From: Latrodectus hesperus
Taxonomy: Eukaryota > Arthropoda > Arachnida > Araneae > Theridiidae
DNA: 64,000 bases
Reading direction: 5' to 3'
Assembly (NCBI GenBank): GCA_037975125.1
Contig: CM075857.1
Span: 42,338,436 to 42,402,435, forward strand
The notes below the pieces were generated by a model. That model searched no databases. It saw only the letters and a list, made by a program, of their open reading frames with translations, and was not told where the DNA came from. The translations under genes and the position numbers were made by a program. Positions within the stretch are counted from its first letter, which is position 1. Each line of letters starts with the position of its first letter. Below are positions 1 to 11,479 of the stretch, piece after piece.

Positions 1-138
<138 letters not shown>

Positions 139-142
<4 letters not shown>

Positions 143-294
143 AATTGAAAGCGCCACCAGAGGGCCACTCACATGCTTGCCGCCAGACACGCAGAGGAGA
201 AAGGAAGAGAACGACGATGTGAGGGAATGAAAAAAGACGTGATGACAAAGACGCGAATGGATATTAAACTTGTTTGGAATTATAACTTACTACA
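139..294. other. GC-richer fragment, possible solo LTR
   Basis: A segment clearly richer in G and C than its surroundings directly follows the (AT)n. It opens with TGTGGAATTGAAAGCG and could close at ACTTACTACA, giving TG...CA ends as in an LTR. I see no matching target duplication and no internal retroelement sequence, so an LTR is only one reading. It could also be an unrelated repeat fragment. Confidence 0.25.
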
Positions 295-419
295 ATGATG
301 TTAAAATGGACAATACGCTTTGATATTGTACATATGTGTATAAATTTATATTATTATTATAAAATGTAATTAAATAATTTAACATTTATCGGTCATTTTT
401 ACTGATGATAAGTAAGAAC

Positions 420-900
<481 letters not shown>

Positions 901-904
901 ACAT

Positions 905-2400
905 TTGACGAATCTTTACCCGTTGTCAGTGAACTGAGACGCAGAGTAATTTCATAATCAGGATTATCTTCAATTCTAAGCAAGCTCTAAGGGCATAAAG
1001 TGAATTGTGATATCGCATATACTAGTTTTAAAATTCCTTCAGAAGTTCCAAGTAGATTAAAACCATCTTCTGTTATGCTCATTACAGCTGCCAATATATT
1101 TCTCGAATCACCTCGCCTCTTGTCGATGTCAGAAATAAGAACGCGCACTCGCACTAAGGGCACAATTGCACAAAAGAATTCACACTGGAGCAGCTACTGT
1201 GCTCATTGTAGTTTCTCAAGGGGGAATTTTTTCCCCGAATTAATTTTCTTTTTCTTTCTTTCTTTTTTATTTTTTTGGCTTGTATTTCGAGACTGATTTT
1301 AGAGTTTATTTTACTTTCAATAGCAATTCCAGTTTTAAAACAAATATTGCACAAAATATCCATTTCATCACCTTTACTAGCATGGCCACAGAAGGTATGA
1401 ATTTTTGTACGACAAATTTTGCATGCAAATGTATCATTCGTTTCCTTTAAAATCACACAACAGGTATCTGAGACGAAAATCTCTTCAGTAAGCATGCCTT
1501 CATCATGTTGGCTTACTCCATTATCGACTATAATCTTATGCACGATTTTCAAATAGGCTCTTTTCTTGCATAATCTGATTAGTTTTCCTTTTTTCTACTA
1601 TTCAGACTCTTCTTATTACTTTTTCTAGCTGTTCCTCTGTATTTATGTCTTTTAAAACATCTTTGGATAGAAAAGACGATGTAAGTCCCACTTTAGGTTT
1701 GCAGCCAAAAAGAGTTTCATATGGTGTACTTTTATTCCCAGAATGATAAGCTCCATTTTTCATAAATTTTATAAAATACAGCCCTTAACTCTAGCTGGCA
1801 GATTTATTATCTTTCATCCGAGTACAAAGCATATTTTCGATATCTTAATTAACTCATTCGACAATATTCTGGATTTGTGAATAGCGAGGCTTCCCTGGGA
1901 GATCCTCAATGTTGATCAAAACTCCATCAAGCTGGTCAACACATTAATGGAAAATTCCTTGCCATTGTCAGATTGTAATATAGATGGCACTCCAAGCAAC
2001 GAGAATATGTCCACTTGGTCATAGACTACATCGGTATCTCTTTTTGACGTTAGAGATTTGTGAATCACAAATTTCGTGAGATGATCTTGGTACACCATAA
2101 TAAATTTTTATTCTCTATCTAGCTGAAATTGAAAGTCAATAAGATCTACCTGACAACGGGAACTAAGCTCAAGAAAAATTATAGGTTTCTCAACAATGTC
2201 CTCTCTGTTTTATCTTCCAAGGTTCATGAAGGTGGCTGCACAATTCAATATCAAGACATGTAATATATTTGTAATTAATTACATTGAAAGTTTTTTCAAA
2301 ATTCTATCAGATCCTACGTGTCCAATAACTTCTTCTCTTATACTGCAGCTTGCTTTTCCATTTTCATGCTTCACAGTAAAAAACTAATTTTTGTTGAACA
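905..2400 (-). pseudogene. KRBA2-like integrase pseudogene (minus copy)
   Basis: Reading right to left, the minus strand gives fragments of an rve-type (DDE/RNase H fold) integrase of the kind annotated 'KRAB-A domain-containing protein 2-like' in arthropods. Order: an H2C2-like lead around 2390-2250, the first catalytic Asp in CQVDLIDF (~2150), the second in LQSDNGKEF (~1975), degraded GKPR..IQ and KNGAYHSGNKSTPYE (~1880-1730), LFGCKPKVGLTSS (~1710-1680), a zinc-binding stretch C-x2-C...HTFCGH...C-x2-C (~1450-1340), and a tail with DIDKRRGDSRNILAAV near 1120. In-frame stops and frame changes break it at several points, and the catalytic Glu region is eroded. It lies head to head with a related copy at 2880-4370. 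A derelict transposon gene rather than a host gene; the exact limits are uncertain. Confidence 0.8.
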
Positions 2401-2553
2401 AATTTAAGTAAAATTGCGTATTTTGACACTGCCGTACAAACCATAAAATGCAACAAACAAATTCTAGGTTTGAGGCGCCAGTGAAAATTCACGTGCCTTG
2501 CAACATGATATTTTAAGCACGCGAATCAGATATATAATTTAAACTTTGCTAGT

Positions 2554-2602
2554 AATACACGCACGCACACATAGACACACACATACAAACACACGCACGC
2601 GG
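2554..2602. repeat. (CA)-rich simple repeat
   Basis: Interrupted CA/CG/CATA dinucleotide tract between the two divergent integrase relics. Confidence 0.8.
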
Positions 2603-2615
2603 TAATGTTCAATAA

Positions 2616-2685
2616 ACTCGCTCAATTAAACCTTGCATAAGACTGACAGCTTTGTCAGTCTTATGCAAGGTTTAACTGAGCGAGT
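2616..2685. repeat. 33-bp-arm hairpin with a 4-nt loop
   Basis: Arms at 2616-2648 and 2653-2685 are reverse complements with one mismatch (AATTAAA against TTTAACT), separated by GCTT. The sequence flanking the arms is not inverted, so this is a discrete fold-back and not the centre of a larger palindrome. It sits between the two divergent integrase pseudogenes. It could be the remnant of a fold-back element or a transcribed hairpin; nothing in the sequence decides. Confidence 0.95.
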
Positions 2686-2879
2686 AGCATTTCCTAATTT
2701 TTTCCCGATGCCTTAATTTATACTGAATGGATACTGCAATGAATTATAACATTTTCTTGAAAAGTTAAATACCTTAATTGCGTGCAATTGAGAAGATAAA
2801 TATTTTTTTTCAGGTAAGAAAAGTACCCTAAAATACTTTCTGATGTCATTTCTTCTAAAATTAAGTGTAACACATCCAT

Positions 2880-4370
2880 GGATTACAGATGATTAAAAGA
2901 TTTTAAAACTTTAAAAATTCACAATGAAGAGAAGTTAATTGCAATATTGGAACCAGGCAAAACGAATGTACAGTATTATGATATTAATGAGGAACTGTTG
3001 TGTGCATTATATTGAAGCTTATGCCGGAATAAGCCACGGTGGAAAAACACTTGTACTTAAAGAGTTGAACAAAAATATTACATATGGAGTTGTATTGAAA
3101 TTTGGCAAACAGTATCAAATAAAACACAATGCACCTGAAAATATATTTTTGCGAAACAAATGGTCAAATCTGAATTAAACTCAAGTTGTCAAGTTGATCT
3201 GATAGATCTGTCGTTAAACAAATGGTGAATATATGTTCATAAAGGTATCAATATCATTCAACTAAGTTTTTCCAGCTACGACCTTTGAAAACGAAAAGAG
3301 CTGCAGAAGTAGGGTATCACGCTCTTCCAATATTTATAATATTTGGTGCTTCAAAAATTTTCCAATCAGAAAATGGTAGAGAATTCAGTAATCAAGCCAT
3401 ATCCGAAATAAATACAATGTGGAACGATGTTAAGATGGTTCAAGGAAATCCTCGTGATAGTCAAACGCAAGGTTCATTTGAAAGGGCCAATCAGGATATA
3501 CAGAATATATAACTGTATGGATTATGGATGTCCGATAACGATAGAAATAAATCATCAGATATTTTATCATTTGTTCAATTTGCCAAGAACACTACATACT
3601 ACGATTAAATACTCCAAAATCCTAGTGTGTGAGTGTGAAGACATGTTCTATTATAATCCTTATAAAGTCGTTAATGCAAAGAGAGGCATAGCATTATCTT
3701 TTTTGCCTAGCGAACAAATCGCAAATATTGAAACCGAAGAACAAGTCGAAGAAATTGACAAAATAGAAAAACAGTTTGAAGAAACTGTTAATACTTCTGA
3801 AAAAAATTTGAGTGGTGACCATACCAAAAACTATATTAAAAAGATATTGAAAAGGACCTGCAACCTTCCACGAATCTTCACATCAAATTCTGGTCGGAAA
3901 ACAGGAGTTACTTTCTATAAAAAAGAGAGTTATATAAAAAGAAAGAAGATCTTCTACTGCAAGCAACAAAAATGTTACGAACCTCAGAAAAACTATTTCC
4001 TCCTGCTCAAATTAGTGATACTGTACGAATACAAGCCCTTGAAGTGGATCGTGGTCGCACAGATACCCGAAATGTGTTATCGTTTGCTGTATAGAGGACT
4101 CAGACTTCTATAAACTGAGAAATAAAAAATGGTATTCCCTAGCAGCTTTACACGTGCAATCAGTTTGTGATTTATAAAGAAAAGTTAATTTCTGTAGAAT
4201 AAGATTTCTGTTCTCAAGAAATGTCACGGAGAGGAGTAACTGCAGCTAATTCAAGAATAGGGGGAGTGAATGCTATACATGCGGTCGTTTCAAAAGGAAG
4301 TATTCCACAAATAAATGCAATTTTAAAAGCAAGGAACTTTTGTGCAATGCAAAGTGTCAAAATGACTTAA
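2880..4370 (+). pseudogene. KRBA2-like integrase pseudogene (plus copy)
   Basis: Relative of the minus-strand relic at 905-2400, in opposite orientation. In order: an H2C2-like lead with GISHGGKTLVLKELNKN (~3030-3080), CQVDLIDL with the first catalytic Asp (~3195), LRPLKTKRAAEVGYHAL (~3275-3325), the second Asp position changed to Glu in FQSENGREFSNQ (~3360), then GNPRDSQTQGSFERANQDIQ with the catalytic Glu region intact (~3445-3505). A charged linker (EEQVEEIDKIEKQFEE) follows, then VDRGRTDTRNVLSF (~4045-4085) and a Cys-rich end (CYTCGR...KCNFKSKELLCNAKCQ, ~4270-4360). At least four frame changes and stops break it, so it cannot encode an integrase. Confidence 0.8.
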
Positions 4371-4583
4371 GTTGTTGAAAAAAATAAGATTTGAATCACA
4401 TAATTTAGTAAGATTTTTTATTACTTTTATTTTATTTTCTCATTTAGAATTTGATATTTGTTTGAAGTTCTTGATGACTTCTCTCAGAAAAAGAGGGAAA
4501 AAAAATTTACATCATCCTTACGACATTTTATCACGACTGAAATACGGAAAAGAAAATGTAAACATTACAATATTCACCATTAG

Positions 4584-4715
4584 TACATGGTGAATGTCGA
4601 CATTTGCCGATGTCAGAAATAAGAGTATATAGCAAATATTTCGGACATACACCAAGCGACTATGTGAATGTTGACATTCACTGGTGAAATTCGACATTCA
4701 CCAGATTTCGGTCTT
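4584..4715. repeat. Short palindromic repeats with a GTGAATGTCGACATTC core
   Basis: Three imperfect copies of a TGGTGAATGTCGACATT-type motif (near 4587, 4665 and 4690) lie within 130 bases, each nearly self-complementary. They end a few bases left of the Tc1-like element. Origin unknown. Confidence 0.6.
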
Positions 4716-4731
4716 CCACTGTAACATATTA

Positions 4732-6106
4732 CACTGCTGGCCACAACAAATGCAACACCCTGAAGAGGAAACATGCCAGTAACATGAAATTTACAACATG
4801 CATTAGCGTACGTCAGATAATCAAATGTTCAGGATTTCAGCGCAGACTCACATCACCCAAACCTGTGGCGCCACTTCAAAGCGCTATTTAAGGCTTCAAG
4901 ATTTCGACGATTTCAAGTTCGGCAACTGGGTTTTCTTGTAGTTTTCAAAAAAAAAAAAAAAAAAAAAAAGAAAACTATCAATTATGCCTCGTAGAAAACA
5001 GCGATCACTTTTTGATTAAGTATATGAGTTCGACAGAGGAAGGATAGTGGCCTACCGAGATTGTGGAGTATCTTTCAGGGAAATCGGTAGTCGTGTTGGA
5101 TGAAACCAAACAACGGTAAGGCACATATGTGATCATTGGATGCAGGAGGGTACGATGGACGAAGTGTTCGATCACATCCACCTCAGGCAAACTGTGCGCA
5201 TGGCAGTGATGGATCGCTCAGCCCCATCACGAACATTCAGTCTGTAGCGCATCATCCAGTGTCTGTGCATACCATTCGACGCCGTTTACAGCAGAGTGGT
5301 CTGTTCGCAAGACGTCCATTGCGTCGTCTACCCTTGACGCAGAACCACAGATGTCTCCACCGCAAATGATGCGATGAAAGAAGGATTTGGACTGCAGAAT
5401 GGAATGAAACTGTCTTTACTGACAAGTCACGCATTTATCTGCAACACCACGATGGTCGCATTAAAGTCTGGAGACACTGGGGAAAAAGGATGCTGAACAG
5501 CTGCGTTATGCACCACCACACTTGTCCTGCACCGGATATTATGGTATAGGGTGGTATTGGATATCACTCTCGCACTCCTCTAGTACGCATTGCCCACAGA
5601 TATATTTACGGATTGCCCACAGATATATTTCAACAAGATAATGCGCGACCACACGTGGCACACATTATTCAAAGTTTCTTTGTCAATAGCAAGATTGAAT
5701 TGCTTCCCTAGCCGGCTCGCTCTCCAATCTTTCACCGATAGAAAACATGTGGTCCATAGTTGCTCAACGACTGACCCAGATTACATCCCCAGCTGCTACA
5801 CTAGATCAACTTTGGCAATGTGTGGAAGCTTCTTGGTCTTCTGTACCTCTAGTACACGTCCAAAGTGTCTTTGAACCAATGCTGAGGCATGTGGCAGCGG
5901 TGATCTCCAACAATGGCAGTTAATCTGGCTACTGATTTTGGCAGGAACCACACTTTATAGTGGTCAACACATTTACTTTTATTCTTTTTCATTACTTTTA
6001 TTCTTATTCATTACTTTTATTCTTGGTCAACATGTTATATACAAAATGAATTTAGTTGTGATACTTTTTGTCTTTCTTGGTGTTGCAATTTGGATGGCCA
6101 GCAGAG
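4732..6106 (+). mobile_element. Tc1-like transposon, degenerate, TA-flanked
   Basis: Inverted termini of about 29 bp: the left end starts CACTGCTGGCCACAACAAAT and the right end is the complement of CTCTGCTGGCCATCCAAATT; both run into GCAACACC. Each end abuts a TA dinucleotide (4730-4731 and 6107-6108), the expected target duplication. Total length is 1,375 bp, close to a full Tc1-type element. A poly-A run sits in the 5' leader (~4948-4969). Confidence 0.9.
4984..5925 (+). pseudogene. Tc1-type transposase pseudogene
   Basis: The coding remnant begins MPRRKQRSLFD and then hits a stop. Helix-turn-helix-like pieces follow (YEFDRGRIVAYRDCGVSFRE, then VRHICDHWMQEG). Later pieces are RRRLQQSGLFARRPLRRLPL, the catalytic-domain region with VFTDKSRI (first Asp, ~5420) and FQQDNARPHVAH (second Asp, ~5635-5665), then the degraded PARSP segment where the third acidic residue should lie. 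At least four in-frame stops and one frame change show it is dead. The element's ends are better preserved than the gene. Confidence 0.88.
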
Positions 6107-6109
6107 TAT

Positions 6110-7778
6110 AAAACTTTATTCAGTGAAGATTTTTGCTGTGCAATGAGAAAAATCAAATCCTATATTAATTGTTGATACATTTACATAAAAAATTGTCATA
6201 TATTAAAGGAAAATTTGTCAAATTCAAGGAACGGGTTCAGAAAATATACTGCAGTTTGTGAATTCTTTTAAATGATAAGTTCCATTCATTTTAAATCTTA
6301 AGGAAAAAAAATTAATGAAAGAGTTATTGGAATTTATTAATTTAACAATTAAATTCGATAAAAAAATTTTCCATTTGCTTATTATTTTTAGAGATTTTTT
6401 AAAGATGAATATTTGTGTGTGAAGCTGTGATAATTCTTAATGGATTTTTGAAAACAAAATTAACAACTTGTTTTAAAATAAATGGTAATAATTTTGTTAA
6501 AGTAGCTTTAAAAAAGTAACTAACATTGGTTATATTTAAATTATATGTTTAAAATCTATTTTTTAAAGGAACATTTGTATTAAATTGTAAATGGATAATA
6601 AAATTTAAAAACATTTTTTTACTCATTTACATAATATTGATAAATTATTTGCAAATTATTTTGTGTAAATTTTGTCCTTTCATTTCTATATTGACTGATT
6701 GAAATTATTCAATTTCTGAATAATTTCATTTACTAATTTTGAAAATAATTTTTTTCTGGAAAATGTTTTGCTATATCAGTTTTGCTTATATCAGTAACAA
6801 AATCGTGAACAATGACTGCTTAATGCCCCTATAGCAGTATCTGAAAAAAGTAAAGGTGGTTAATGTACAAAAGATTCCTAACAAACATTGTATCTACTAC
6901 ATTTATTGTAACAGAACAATGGGAAAAGTGCTGTTTCAAACTGGGCGTTGTCAGTAAACATTTTTATAACCATCTGCTGCCAAAAGGGATCGCATACGCA
7001 CAAGCGATTCCGATGATAGAGGATAAAAGTATCGATGCATTTCACTTTTTCTCCATCCCCCCTTTCAGATCGATAATACGATTATAGGTTTTGTAGCTAA
7101 ATGATGATATTTTAGAGAGCATTAAATCACTTTCCAGCTAAGGACGGAACATGTGAGGTATCATTATAACTAACAATTCAAAATCTAAAATGGATATTTT
7201 TGTCAAAATTTTATTAATAATGAATATTTGATAAAAAAAATAATTTTTACAAAATTTTAATAACTCAGAAGATTTAAGGCTTCCAACTTTGAACTTATAT
7301 AAAAGAATTTCTATAAATTGCCAAGAGCTTTTCTTTCTTATATAGAGAAAATGCGATCTCTTATTTCAATGCTTTGCCCGTGGATTCAAACTGAAGCAGT
7401 CAAAGTATTATTATGCGTAGTCATTTTTAATGATAGAAAGCGATAGTGTATAGTCACAAACTTAAAAACACAAAATTCAATTTAAATGTTATATTACGTT
7501 GTCCAGAAGTAATTGTATTACAGTATATTTCATGAATTTTTTCAAAAGCTTTACATTTCAATTTCTTCTTAAATTTTAAATGCAATTACTTAGAAATAGT
7601 AGTTGATAAAAAAAGGAAATAAGTTGTATATTTTTGTGGGAAATCCATTTAAACATGATATAGGCTAAAAATTAATTACAAATATTGCCAATAGTGTTGC
7701 TGTAAGCATTAAAGTTGGTATACAGAATGAAGGTAATAAGTTATAAAAAAAGTGGTGAGATTATAAAAGTAATCATCA

Positions 7779-7780
<2 letters not shown>
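6110..7780. other. AT-rich spacer with one higher-complexity island
   Basis: No supported gene. About 6920-7090 stands out by base composition (GGGCGTTGTCAG, AAAAGTATCGATGCATTTCA, CCATCCCCCCTTTCAG) and reads open for 74 codons on the plus strand, but the peptide resembles nothing I recognise. It may be a piece of an interspersed repeat. Confidence 0.5.

Positions 7781-7781
<1 letters not shown>

Positions 7782-7858
<77 letters not shown>
7782..7858. repeat. (AT)n microsatellite
   Basis: About 38 uninterrupted TA units. Confidence 0.98.
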
Positions 7859-7861
<3 letters not shown>

Positions 7862-8006
7862 GATATTCACTAGTTTTTTTCACTTGATAAAAGCACTGGA
7901 AAGTTACTCTTCAGCAAGTATATTTTTCTTTTTAAATTTGAATAATCTTATTAGTAACACAACTATTTCGTACAGTTTGGGAATTATGTCACACATAATG
8001 TATAAT

Positions 8007-8278
8007 GGAAACCCGGTGGCTTAGTGATAGCGTTTCACGCTCCTAAGGCACGGGTCTGAGGTTCGATCCTCGAGATGGGCAAGGTCGACTCAGCCTTTCA
8101 TCCGTTCAGTGGATCGATAAACTGAGTACCCATCATGCTTGGGAACTAAACACTGGGGGTTTCGCCTTAGGCTGACCAACTAATCGAGTCATATGCGTCG
8201 CACCCCAGGGTCTCTCGGTCAAGAAAACAGAGATGGGCGCTGTAGGACCTATGGCCCACATGGGCTGTTGTGCCACAG
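8007..8278 (+). mobile_element. tRNA-derived SINE with a 12-bp target duplication
   Basis: ATAATGTATAAT occurs directly before (7995-8006) and after (8279-8290) a 272-bp insert, a textbook LINE-style target-site duplication. The head resembles a tRNA: an A-box-like GTGGCTTAGTGATAGCG and a B-box GGTTCGATCCT. The body follows, ending ...CACATGGGCTGTTGTGCCACAG. A second, partial copy of the body lies at 63429-63516. The perfect duplication suggests a fairly recent insertion, presumably mobilised by a LINE. Confidence 0.92.
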
Positions 8279-8290
8279 ATAATGTATAAT

Positions 8291-8800
8291 AGCTGAATAT
8301 TTTTACATCATTATATTTCAGGATTATTTTGAACGCTAAAAGAAATAGAACAAAAGCTTATGAAGGGAATATTGGCACATAGAAAATAGTTTGAGAGAGC
8401 AATCTAAAAAAGCATTTGTGGGTTACAAATATTCTTCTTTAGTGTTTTGATGGAGCAAATTGTTGGGAATGTTACAAGTGATGAGAAACTAAACCGAATT
8501 CGATTACATGTTGCTTAATCTATTTAATGAACGCATTGACTTTATAGTTTCTTTTCTGATAGGAATGGTAACGAACGAAAATACAATTTAAAGTTTCCCG
8601 TCACCTTCTCCTAATTATTTTGACGAGTAATTTCCCACTCAGCTAGTAACATCTGTTACCAATGAGTCATTTTTAATAAATCGCCATTGGTTGATAACTA
8701 AAACTAGAAGGACATCAAATTCAAATGTGCTAATAAGAAAGTGGTTGATGCAAAATCATAAAATTTTCAGGTTTTCCAAATTAGAACTCTAAGAATTTTA
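8291..8800. other. AT-rich spacer
   Basis: No gene or repeat recognised. Confidence 0.5.
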
Positions 8801-9350
8801 AAAAAAAAAAAAAAAAAACTAAGCTCGAAATTCTTCTAAAATCCCAGAAAAACTTACGGCTGATATTTTTTTAAATATCCGTGAAAAAAAAGTGAGCATG
8901 ACCCTTCCAATTTGCGAAAAGCAGCCTGAGGCCGAATCTGAAATAGAAAAGTTCCAATCCTCATCGAGAACCGCCGCTTTGAATAATAGAAACCAAAAAT
9001 TTCATTCGCGATACAGAAATTGTCGAACTCGGAAGAACAGAAAAAAACGACTGGCTTGGGGCTTTGGAGCAATTTCATAAGCTGCGGGGGCGTGAGTTGT
9101 GATAGATCAGATTTGATTGGGTGCAAATTGAAAATAGCGCAAAGATATCGTCTCTTACAGTGATATCCGTACAAAAAATATCTATCTCTAGGCGAAAGAA
9201 GCAATATCCAAATAGAAAGTTTTTTATATTGGTTTTAAAATAAAACTCTTTTACAGTTGCTTGGGGAACGAGCAGTGAGAAAGAAAAGAATGCATTTTCT
9301 CTTCGAAAAAGAATAGGCATTTCAGAAGACGGAAGTGATAATGGAACAAA
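8800..9350. other. Higher-complexity block, unassigned
   Basis: Base composition is less AT-biased than the surroundings. Overlapping reading frames are open on both strands: 116 codons on minus from 9204, and 62 codons on plus from 8892 with an Arg/Lys-rich end RYRNCRTRKNRKKRLAWG. Neither peptide matches a family I know, and open frames on both strands of one block are typical of a repeat or a non-coding element. I do not call a gene here. Confidence 0.4.
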
Positions 9351-9562
9351 AGTGGATTTACTCCAGATTTAAATTACAATCCTTTTTCATACAAATTTTT
9401 TGAAATCTTAATAAATAATATTTCGAATTATTTTTGTTTTGAATCGACAAAAATTCTGTTATACATGCAAGATTCCTTCTCAGAAAGTGGATTTGTGTAG
9501 CATTCGAAATGTAATTACTGTAGATCAGTTCATAAAGGCATAATTTCGAGGTTCGAAGGATT

Positions 9563-9873
9563 ATGTTCCCAAATTTATTAATACTTTTGATAGGGTTTGT
9601 AGTTGTTGCAACTGTATCTAGTTCAGAGTTTGGATTTGTTAGTCAGTAGAAACGGCCTGGTGGAAGCTCTCATAATTTCGAAGCAGGAATCAAGCAGATA
9701 CCTAGTATTTCACCTGCCCCAACCAGACATATTATTTCACTCTGAGAACATTACGATCACACCCTATGATGTGTCCTTAGAACAAACTTTTGAACTTGAC
9801 AAAGATATGACATTTATAACTATATCGCAAGCAGATTCAATTTACGGTTTAAGCCAAAAAGCTTTGTTCTGGT
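9563..9873 (+). CDS. Candidate first exon of a secreted protein, frame-disrupted
   Basis: An ATG at 9563 opens MFPNLLILLIGFVVVATVSS, which looks like a signal peptide, but that frame stops at about 9647. The next frame is open from 9603 to a good splice donor (G|GTAAGTC, GT at about 9873-9874) and encodes about 90 residues with alternating hydrophobic pattern (ITITPYDVSLEQTFELDKD, MTFITISQADSIYGLSQKAL). A secreted beta-rich protein exon with one indel, or a pseudogene, would explain this. The pattern loosely recalls small arthropod secreted proteins such as the MBF2 type, but I cannot assign a family. No downstream exon was found. Confidence 0.35.
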
Positions 9874-9879
9874 AAGTCT

Positions 9880-10290
9880 TATATACGTTAGTAAATTGCA
9901 ATCAAATACTTTAGTTTCCTCTTAAATAAGAAGTGAAAGTTTGAAACTTAACGTCAACTAAGTTGTTGATTGTGTCAACAATTAAATAAAGGGTCAACTT
10001 ATGATTCTAAGTTGACTGGCTGTGTCACCATGAGGGGTAATGACTGTGTGATTTTATTTTTTAAAGCAATCTTATTTATTATTTTTGGCAGATTTTTATT
10101 GATTAGAAAGTTTTTAATTATATAAAAATTTATTTTGACGAGACGTAATATTTTAAAATATATTAGTACTGCTAATATTTTAAAATATTAGCAGACTATA
10201 CTATAACAAATTTGTTGTTTAGTTCGCAATATGTGCTTTTTACCAGAGATAGACATTAACCTATTATATAGGCTTAATAAATAGTATATA
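9880..10290. other. AT-rich spacer
   Basis: Nothing recognised; would be intron if the exon at 9563 is real. Confidence 0.5.
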
Positions 10291-10293
10291 TAA

Positions 10294-10294
10294 A

Positions 10295-10354
<60 letters not shown>

Positions 10355-10360
10355 GATATA
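10294..10360. repeat. (AT)n microsatellite, interrupted
   Basis: TA units with single C and G interruptions. Confidence 0.95.
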
Positions 10361-10424
10361 AACAAATTTAAATTAAATTTGCAGTACTTTGAATGGGAAA
10401 TCATAAATAAAATGTAACTGAAAG

Positions 10425-10627
10425 ATTGTGTTGTGGCCATTATAACCCAGGTTCGAATCCTGGTCACGATATGTAATTTTTTTGGGTAAATATTACTTCC
10501 ATTATAAGAGACTAAAAGTGATAGCTTATTCTAAAGAATATATAAATGACATAATTTATTTTTTTAAGTTATATTTCCAATGAATAAATATTCATGTTAC
10601 AATAAAGAATGAAACGTAGTATCTCTT
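10425..10627 (+). mobile_element. tRNA-His-derived SINE, 5'-truncated
   Basis: The head keeps the anticodon-arm and T-arm part of a tRNA-His-like sequence (TTGTGTTGTGGCC, then CCAGGTTCGAATCCTGG, whose T stem pairs perfectly). The A box is missing. The roughly 150-base AT-rich body (GGGTAAATATTACT... ATAAATGACAT... AATAAATATTCATGTTA... GTAGTAT) is repeated in order after the fuller copy at 11246, so the two are members of one family and not isolated tRNA pseudogenes. Confidence 0.75.
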
Positions 10628-11245
10628 GTTTATAATGCCAACAGTTTTCTTTAAATTTAATGAAATATTTTTTGTTTATTTTTTCAAGTTGTATATAATT
10701 CACATCCAAATAAATGCTATTATGCACATTTTACTCAATTATTATAGATGTCCTAGGCAAATATCGTTATAACGAGCATAGGTTAAAGTGTCTTTCTGAT
10801 TTATGAATCTCACAAAAAAGTTTTTAGTTTTATAACGAATTTTCAGCAAAAGAAAGTTCAGTCATCATTGAAAAAGTGTATTCTTTTAACTTTATTTTTC
10901 CCCTCTAAGTTATCTAAAACTGGGTTGCTCATGGAGAAAATCCCCAAGTTAAATTAATTTTCTTTTCATGTCCCCTTTCCTATACGCTTACCCTCATCGA
11001 AATATAGATAAAGCAATTTCATTTTAATCTCAGTTCGATTTAAAAACAATGTAATTAAAAAAAATCAATTTCAACTTTCCTGACTCGAGCTGTGCTTCAG
11101 GTGCTGCCATCTATAACAAGAACGAGCGATTACCTTTCGGTTATTGAGTTGTGAAATAGACACGCCCACATAATATGAGTTCTAAACAGGTTTTTAATTT
11201 TTGAGAATTTTTGCATTTATATTGTTCCTACTATAACTCTCGTGA
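10628..11245. other. AT-rich spacer
   Basis: Nothing recognised. Confidence 0.5.
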
Positions 11246-11478
11246 GCCGTGATCGTATAGTGGTTAGTACATTGTGTTGTGCCCGGAATAACCCTGGTTC
11301 GAATCCTAGACACGGCATGTAATTATTTTGAGTAAATATTACTCTCTTTTTAAGATATTTAAAAATATAAATGGCATGAAAATAACATATAAATGACATG
11401 CTTTATTTTTTCTTACTTATATTTCAAATAAATAAATATTTATGTTAAAATAAAAAAGAATGTAGTATTTTGTATTTC
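11246..11478 (+). mobile_element. tRNA-His-derived SINE, full head
   Basis: Positions 11246-11317 resemble a complete tRNA-His: GCCGTGATCGTATAGTGGTTAGTAC at the 5' side (intact A box), a GTG in the anticodon-loop position, GGTTCGAATCC as B box and CACGGCA at the 3' end, so six acceptor pairs form. The anticodon and T stems contain mismatches, so a working tRNA is unlikely. The body after the head matches the copy at 10425-10627. It could be a pseudo-tRNA that seeded a SINE family. Confidence 0.8.
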
Positions 11479-11479
11479 A

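Noticed and set aside
11246..11317. Functional tRNA-His gene
   Set aside because: Anticodon and T stems do not pair well, and the same downstream body occurs at 10425, so a SINE explains it better.
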